Of a DNA stretch of 64,000 nt, positions 57,558-64,000 are shown piece after piece (positions within the stretch are counted from its first letter, which is position 1; every line of letters starts with the position of its first letter). The DNA comes from Acorus gramineus. Its lineage: Eukaryota > Streptophyta > Magnoliopsida > Acorales > Acoraceae. Location: assembly GCA_030737835.1 (NCBI GenBank), contig JAUJYN010000020.1:2542001-2606000 (forward strand), read 5' to 3'. A program made the translations under genes and the position numbers. The notes under the pieces are model-generated. The model worked only from the letters and a program-made list of their open reading frames with translations, was not told the origin of the DNA and ran no database searches.

Positions 57558-59148
57558 TGTCACGCCCCGGGCGTCCCCGAGACGCGGCAAGTGTATATAA
57601 AATATCAGAATCTACACAGGAGGTCAATAATATATCATACACAAGCAACCAGAATGACACACAGACAACAAAAGCAGGGCTGACATGATATATACACCAA
57701 ATGCGGAAGCTAAAGACTGAATCTGTAATAAAAACACACTACAGACTCCATACATAATCACATGTCCTGTGAGAACCAATATACATACAAAGACATCCAA
57801 ATACAACACAAACACGTGCTCAAGCACGGAAAATAATACATACAGGCACAAGGGATGCTGATAGCCTCTGATACTCGCGGGACGTGGCGCTACTACGCTA
57901 CTGATGAAGTCCCTCGGGGAGCTCCTCCTCCAGATCCGACTCAGATGACACTGAAGAAAAATATTGTGCGAGGGGTGAGCCACACGCTCAGTGAACGGCA
58001 CAACCCATGCATCACAGACAATATTGACCACAACCAGATAATTCTTAACATCCACAACCACATTACCATAGCCACAAATAACAACAATTCCTCAAACTAG
58101 TGGGTCGCTAACGCCAACCCACTACACCCTCACCCTCACCCTCAATGGGTGACCAAGGATATTGGGACTAATTAACACAAAACCAGCGGGTCACTTCCGC
58201 CAACCCGCTACACCCTCACCCCTCAATGGGTGACCAAGGATATTGGGACTGACAATCATCCATAGACAAATCCAGCGGGTCGCTCATCGCCAACCCACTA
58301 CACCCTCACCCTCACCCTACAACGGGTGACATAGGCTCTTGGGACTGACTAGGCTGTTGGTCACCCTTGGTCCACCGATAGTCTCTCCCCACTCCGTAGG
58401 TCGTTTGGCCACTCCCACGTTCAGCACAGTCCTTCTACCAATCAGGAGGCGCCTACTACTGGGAGCCCCTGCACGGGACAACCTGTCTAACGCTGAGGTA
58501 GTCTCTACACGGATCCAACGAAGGGAACAGAACAGCCTATCCATCGCATATGATCCACTCGGATCCGCAGACAACACATCATAACAACACTAATGTTCTG
58601 AATTCCTCAGAACCCACCAGGGCGCATAACTATGATGCGGGGAACATGCATAAGGTTATAACAAGGGTGGAATATCATTGGGGGAAAGAAACTCGGGAGG
58701 GCAGCGTGAGTTCCTGTTATAGGACACCCCGACAACCAAACAAGGAACACGGTGTACCCTAACCCGGGTCTCACCGCTGTCCTCGCAAGGCCCCTCCCCT
58801 ATAATATTCACTATAACATGCAATTTAACAAATACTAGCATTTAATTTAATAAATAAACTAGTAGGGCACATTCATCGGTCGGGCTTCCTAACATGGAAA
58901 CAGGGGACATGGTGCATGGCTCATACCCATATCCTAAGGGTGCAAGTCCCTAACATGCACAGTCTAGGGTAACATGCATTCTACATTTAAATCATGCAAG
59001 CATGGATTACATATTATTGCAGGTTAATATACATCCATGGCGCCCCAGGAGAGGTCGGTATACGCCCAAATGCGTATAACGCCTCTCTACTGGGTTGGAT
59101 TGTCCCACTCACCGAAGTCCGGGTCGTCGCGCGACCGTCCGTCTAGAT

Positions 59149-60497
59149 CTGCAAGACAGGGTATTATATGGTGAGTAAAATCCACAAACACTCCAAAATA
59201 CCCAAGAATACATTAAAATACTCTAAAAATACCCAACACTCGGACAAGCGTACATACGGCCCGTACGCACGCTAGCCTGAGCACTCCGGCTCACTCCCGC
59301 ACCACCGGCAACCTCCCGCACGGCCACCCGACCCTTCGGGTGCGCCGCCGCACCTCAGCCCGCGCGCCCAGGCGCCGCCGGGCCCCTGCCCGCCGCCCTG
59401 GACCCGCAGCCGAGCCACCCGGTGCACCGCGCCCACTGCGCCCCGCCGCAGCAGCCCGCGCGCACCCCCACGCTCCCCGCGCACACCACGCGAGCACGCC
59501 GCACGCCCCGCGCGCACCCCACGCGCACCTCGCGCGCACCGCCAGCTCCGCCCCACGCGCACCCCGCGCGCACCACCAGCTCCCACACCGCGTGCACGCC
59601 TGCCTCTGCCCAGCGCCCCGCGCGCACGCCCCACAGCGGTGCCCAGCGCCCAGCGCCCCAGCGCCCAGTGCCCAGCACCCTCGGCCAGCACCCGGTACCC
59701 GCGACCCAGCGCCCAGCGCTCTGCGCCCAGCACCCGGGACCCTCACCCAGCGCCCACGCGCACGCCAGCGCAACACGCGCCCAGCGCGCCTGGCAGCACG
59801 CGCCCAGCGCGCCTGCTAGCCTGCCCACCCTGCTGCCCGCGTTGCCGGCCTGCGCGCGTCGCCGAGTGGCCCGAGCACCGCTCGCCTGCACGCCCGGGGC
59901 ACTGCCCGCCTGATGCCCGAGCGCCCCTGCCCTGCTCGCCTGCGCGCCCAGCCTGCCAGCCGGCCTGCCAGCGCGCACAACCACTGCCCGCAACCAGCTG
60001 CACCGCACACTTCCATCTGCACCCCCCGAGCGCAAGCCCGCGCGGGCACCCGCGCGCACGCGCTCGCGCACCCAGCAAATTGGTGCACCTGCTCCCAGCC
60101 TACCTGAGCTAGCCCTGCCAGCCTGCCCAGCGCGCACGCCCAGCCCTGCTGGCCCCCAGCGCCAGTCGAGCGCCCGCACACCCAGCCCTGCTGGCCCCCA
60201 GCACCGCCCGAGCGCACGCACTCGCGCACGCCCGCGCGAACGCGCGCGCGCGCCCGCACCAACCACTGCGCCTGCACCACCCAGCGCTGCTGCCCTGCCC
60301 GAGACAGCAGCCTGCCAGCCCGAGCTGCAAGCCTGCCAGCCCGAGCTCCCCTACCACCCACCTCCAACCTCCACCACAGCCTCCGACCGCCTCCCACAGC
60401 CCTCCGACGGCCACCCACCGCCGCCAACCTCCACCCAACCCCATTTCCACCCTCCTAGCATACATCTAAGCAAGAAAGAGAGGAAAAAGAGGCTTAC
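59149..60497 (-). other. Putative LTR intron 1, longest form (1349 nt)
   Basis: Sense donor CCCCTTG|GTAAGCC at 60497; acceptor TGTCTTGCAG|ATCTAGACGG at 59149. The CpG-rich core 59250-60430 contains about 790 bp (near 59660-60450) that is absent from the sister at 39364-39976. Inside are GCGCCCAGC-type short repeats and two copies of an AGCCCTGCTGGCCCCCAGC stretch near 60143 and 60185. The long alanine/arginine-rich reading frames here are by-products of composition. Confidence 0.65.
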
Positions 60498-60814
60498 CAA
60501 GGGGAGGAAAGGAAATCCGGTTGCTCTCCGCGCACCGAAACCTCTCCCAAAAGGTTTCCAACGCCCGGATCTACCTCCACCACCGAGATGGCTCAAAACA
60601 GAGGAGAAGAGAGGGCGGACGGAGGGGAAAATCTCGCCGGAAAAGGGATTTGAAACCACCGGGGTGTAGATCGGGACCCGATTTACACTTCCTAGGTTTT
60701 AACTTTTAAGGTTTGAGGGGTCTAAGGGCCTCAAAAGCAAGAAAAACGGAGGAGAGGAGAGGGAGGGCTCAAGGTAGGAGATGATGAATAGTGCCAAGCT
60801 ATTTTTAGATTTCA

Positions 60815-60823
60815 CTTTATATA
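60815..60823 (-). promoter_or_regulatory. TATA box of the C-type solo LTR
   Basis: In sense TATATAAAG, about 265 bp from the LTR start, at the same place as in the sister at 40291-40302. Followed in sense by CACTATTCATCATCTCC, the probable transcript start area. Confidence 0.45.
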
Positions 60824-61084
60824 GCAAGCGACTTAAAAACCCAGATACGCCCTGGAACTGCGAAATTTTGGAAACGTTACCGGAATTCAACGAAATTTTT
60901 GTGAGGCTTAAAATGGCACCAGGACACCAAATATGCAGTTAGATTTCCAATCGGAGTCCTCTAACTCAGGACGATAGCTAACAGTCCAAAAATTAGCGGT
61001 ACCGATCGAAAACCAAAAAAAAACGAAAAACTGCCAGGACGCTCCAACGGTTACCAGCAGGCTAAAAGTGACACATATATAACA

Positions 61085-61764
61085 GCGTCGGACAGTACTG
61101 ATAGTGGGAGTATACCAGGTGGAGGCTACGGAGTGTGGGAGAGGCTACCGGGTGGACCAGGGGTGGAGAGCGGTCTAGTATGCCCCAAGAGGCCCATGTC
61201 ACCCCCCAGAAAGGGTGAGGGTGAGGGGGGAGGTGGGTTGGCGATGAAATGACCCACTAGAATGTGTAGTTGCTCCCGTTTTAGGGACTATAAGTTATTT
61301 AAGGTTAATATGAATTGTGATGCATGGGTTGTGCTATTCACTGAGCGTGTGGCTAGCATATTCTTTTCCTTCAGTCATATCTGAGTCGGATCTGAAGGAG
61401 GAGCTCCCCGAGGCACCACAGCAGTAGCGGAGCAGCGTCACGTTCTCCAAGTGAGAGGCCATCAGCATCCCCTTTTTTATTGTATGTATTGTTATTCGTG
61501 CTTGGGCACACACTTGTATTTGGATGTCATTGTGTATATTGGCTCTCACAGGACAGTTGATTATGTATTCGGGTCTGTAATGTGTCTTTGAATTACAGAG
61601 TCAGTTGTTTAAGCGTTCGCTATTTGTATATATTATGTCAGCTACGTTATTGTATGTGTTGTCATTCTCGATGTTGTTTAGAGTATTTTATTGATCTCCT
61701 GTATAGACTGCTGATATTATATATATTTGCGACGTATCGGGAACGGCCGCCCTGGGGCGTGATA
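61085..61764 (+). mobile_element. 3' LTR of element A2, right part
   Basis: Continues the LTR from GCGTCGGACAG through the acceptor-side exon to GGCCGCCCTGGGGCGTGATA. The last bases are a decayed form of the usual terminus TGACA. The B-type internal region resumes right after (TAAACTCCTGGCGACG). Confidence 0.9.
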
Positions 61765-64000
61765 TAAACTCCTGGCGACGATGACCTGCGTAGCCCTTCT
61801 GTCGGTTCTGGGAGGTGCAGATGCACACACGAACCGACCTGGCGCATGCAAGGTCAAATAAATAACTTATGGCCCCTCCTCCTGGCGCTCCTCAACCGTC
61901 CCAACACAAGGGAGGTATAAAACTGCGCCTGTAGAGTGCCTTTCACAGATCCATCTGGATGCTCGAATGGCAGCCGTCTTGCAGGCATACCCCAACAAAT
62001 GGGTGGTGCCTCACCCAACTGCCCTCATCATCGAGCACGCAGGCACTTAGCATGTCCTCCAAGGTCTGAATCGTCCTCTTTGTCTGGCTGTCCATCGGCG
62101 ATGAAACGCTATACTTAAATGGAGGCTCGCGCCAAAGCCTGCCAAGGCTGCGCCACAACCTCAAAGTAACCCTCGCGTCTCAACCTGTAATAGCGCCGAC
62201 TGGAGTGCCATGAAGACGAACAATCGCGAAGGTGAAAACCCACGTCAAGGCGTCCAGAGACTCAATCAGTCAGATAGGGAGGGAAGCGCGGACTTAGTCA
62301 GTCGGTCATTGATCACCTAGACGGCGTCGTGACCCGAACATGACATTAGCGAGTCCGCAACAATCCCTGATAACCCACTCCCACGTCCACTGAGGAATCT
62401 CGATGGACTGACGCTTTCCACTCAATGATGATTCTCGAACTTTGCCTGAGGGCATGCCAACCTGGGGAAACAAGGTCACCCATATCGCCTTTTCATCGCA
62501 CTACTAGCAATCTCAATGAAGACTACCCCAAAGTAGTCCACGGAAGCCCAATAAAACTTTTGAGATCCACGAAGGCATCCTACGCATTCGTCAACTCCGA
62601 CGGCAGTACTTAAAACTCGTAGTGCCTGAAACGGTCACGAAAGGCCATCTACAGGATGTCCAACTCCGGGATCTCCAACTTGTGGTACCCTGGTGCGAAG
62701 ATCGATCTAACAGAAGACACTCGCTCCCAGAGCTGGTCAAATAGATCATCAATTCACAGCAAGGGGGTAATTGATCTTCTACCTCCACGGGGAGATCAAA
62801 ACAACACCACGAACAATTAAGTCCAAATTCTGCTCCTTGGGCATGGCTGGCGCTCATGATAACACTTACACGCTTGGTAAGCTGCTCAACCGCACTTAAT
62901 CCACAAGACACGCAATAAGGGGTCGTCGGACCTCGACAATGCCTATGCGACGTCATCTATCTGATAAGGCGGTTGAGTCCCATCACGAACGTTAGCATCG
63001 CATCTCCTCATTTGCGACCAATGTGGGGCAAAATGCGACAGTATCCACAACTGTGCTTCACATGCCGCCACCGACAGGTCGCCCTATCATAACCATTTCA
63101 ACTCCAGCATCCTGCACTCAATGGGCAGATTCATCACGGGGAGTCCACGCTCTCGACATCATCCAGTAGCACTCTCCCGGTGTGGCCTCTACCTGGTAGC
63201 CTCCCAAGCCCACTATCTCTGCCATATGGGCGCACCAACAAGCATAGTATCTGGGAGCACCTCACAGGGCTCTGGCCTCAACCGGGCAGCTACAACGCAC
63301 AATGATATATCGAAGCGACTCCAGATGCCACTATGGAACCCTGTCCACAAGCAATCACCCACCAAGCTGTAATAGGACTCACCCAATCCCGATCGTATGC
63401 GTCACAACTCGCTACAGCACCTTCCAAGTGAGAGGAAAAATCCATCATCAATTTGATGCATCAAAGGTATTCCTTGACTGGGAAAAGAAACCTTGGGAGG
63501 GCACCATGAGGTCCCGATATAGGATATCCCAACAACCAAACAAGGAACACGGAGTACCCTAGCCCGGGTCTCAACGCTGACCCTGCAAGGCCCCTTATCC
63601 TGAGTAGGAAGGCTGGAAGAAGACATCATCCCTTAATGAACAATACACCATATCCTCGACACTTGAAACTGGCGCCGCACGTGAACTCAATGGTTAACAG
63701 CAATACCGATGCACGGGAAAGAAGCTCCATTATCGAGACGCAATCTATACCTTAGAAATTGCAACCAATTCATCACTATCATATTACTGGGCTGAAATCT
63801 CCTATCCAAGCCTTAATCCCACAACAAGAGATCCAACAACTGACCCTAACCAGTCGACCCAGTCGACAACTTAAGGGTGGGTCCAGGGGGTCACGTCCAC
63901 GTCAACGGATGCGAGGAGGCATGTCAGCAACCTAAGATAACTTCTAAAACAAGAGTACTCAGATGACAATCCTACGACTCATCATCTACATGACTAGACT
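61765..64000 (-). mobile_element. Internal region of the right-hand B element, right piece
   Basis: Colinear with 40597-42102 and 10440-11680: minus-strand integrase- and RT-like traces, then the part shared with 41860-42100 (63010-63275). From about 63480 to 63595 there is a short stretch matching LTR sequence at 16085-16200. The last 110 bp resemble the gag start and leader of A1/A2. Many breaks. Confidence 0.65.

Larger units (their letters stand above)
57558..61084 (-). mobile_element. Solo C-type Gypsy LTR with 5-bp target duplication, youngest large insertion
   Basis: Termini TGTCACGCCCCGGGCG and GTGACACATATATAACA; flanks GCATC (57553-57557) and GCGTC (61085-61089), one transition apart. 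It sits in the 3' LTR of A2, so it is younger than A2. It lacks the hAT element of its sister (unfilled site 58716-58723) and has a much longer CpG-rich core. No internal region. Confidence 0.95.
48257..61764 (+). mobile_element. Element A2: Tekay/Del-type chromovirus, full length, broken, with a solo LTR in its 3' LTR
   Basis: The 5' LTR is 48257-50788, the 3' LTR 55669-57557 plus 61085-61764. Primer-binding site 50794-50806, polypurine tract 55655-55668. gag, protease, RT, RNase H, integrase and tail are in order on the plus strand. About six to eight breaks are apparent. The first 340 bp of the two LTRs differ at about 2% of sites by eye, suggesting an insertion within roughly the last million years. 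It landed in the B element internal region; the target duplication (GGTAA at 48252-48256) is decayed on the right. Confidence 0.9.
44507..64000 (-). mobile_element. Worn B-type Gypsy element, 5' end beyond the window, split by element A2
   Basis: Its 3' LTR is 44507-47779, followed by internal pieces 47780-48256 and 61765-64000. The last bases (63890-63920) correspond to the gag start region of A1/A2, so the missing 5' LTR must be close beyond the window. The internal region totals about 2.7 kb against 4.9 kb in A1. It inserted in the plus-orientation LTR at 42103-44506 (CCAGT would be its target). Many breaks; a fossil. Confidence 0.75.

Noticed and set aside
59355-60266. Long alanine/arginine-rich reading frames in the CpG-rich blocks (also 7-750, 12624-13247, 16665-17186, 39488-40138)
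   Set aside because: They overlap on both strands and in several frames, have no domain-like sequence, change with every length variant and lie in intron cores of LTRs. High G+C content alone removes stop codons.

Overview
The window is intergenic DNA from a large, repeat-rich plant genome, almost certainly a flowering plant. Nearly every base can be assigned to Ty3/Gypsy LTR retrotransposons nested in one another. The evidence is initiator-Met primer-binding sites, Tekay/Del-type chromovirus polyproteins with a C-terminal integrase tail, LTRs of 2.5-4 kb, a Tat-like gag-protease fossil and a non-autonomous hAT element. I find no host protein-coding gene, tRNA, rRNA or CRISPR array.

Two related LTR groups dominate. 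A/C-type LTRs start TGTTATATATGTGTCAC and end GGGGCGTGACA. B-type LTRs start TGTTATGCCTGTGTC and have the same 3' end. Layout: 1-2089, two minus-strand C-type LTR pieces, one inside the other. 2090-5891, a minus-strand Tat-like fossil with an 11-copy tandem array and two protease-like domains. 5892-9968, a B-type LTR region holding a stray Tat-like gag piece and a 270-bp palindrome. 9969-11680, a worn B internal region. 11681-14989, a patchwork of LTR pieces in switching orientation. 14990-21560, a plus-strand B LTR split by a solo LTR (15062-18037). 21561-23287, LTR fragments and a remnant carrying a primer-binding site. 23288-33466, element A1 (minus). 33467-42102, a B element (minus) split by a solo C LTR (36922-40565), which holds the hAT element. 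42103-44506, a plus-strand B-type LTR cut by the next insertion. 44507-64000, a further B element (minus) running off the window and split by element A2 (plus, 48257-61764). The 3' LTR of A2 holds another solo C LTR (57558-61084).

The most interesting signal is inside the LTRs. Nearly all long copies have the same apparent exon-intron layout: a conserved donor (GTAAG or GTGAG), a 470-1350-nt block, an acceptor (usually TTGCAG), a 36-37-nt exon starting ATCT, and then a second GTGAGT. The block is usually extremely G+C- and CpG-rich and differs greatly in length between copies. The LTR at 42103-44506 lacks this block exactly from GT to AG, so its flanking sequences meet at the predicted splice junction. 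It also appears to lack a shorter upstream intron. This is what reverse transcription of a spliced RNA would leave. It suggests a retrotransposon group with an intron in its LTR, most copies having been made from unspliced RNA. The hypervariable CpG-rich intron core is a second unusual trait: the two LTRs of A2 are only about 2% different in their first 340 bp, yet they differ heavily there.

B-type internal regions occur three times with the same shortened, worn layout. This fits a non-autonomous family carried by the A-type machinery. All elements are treated here as fossils; the age remarks are by-eye estimates.
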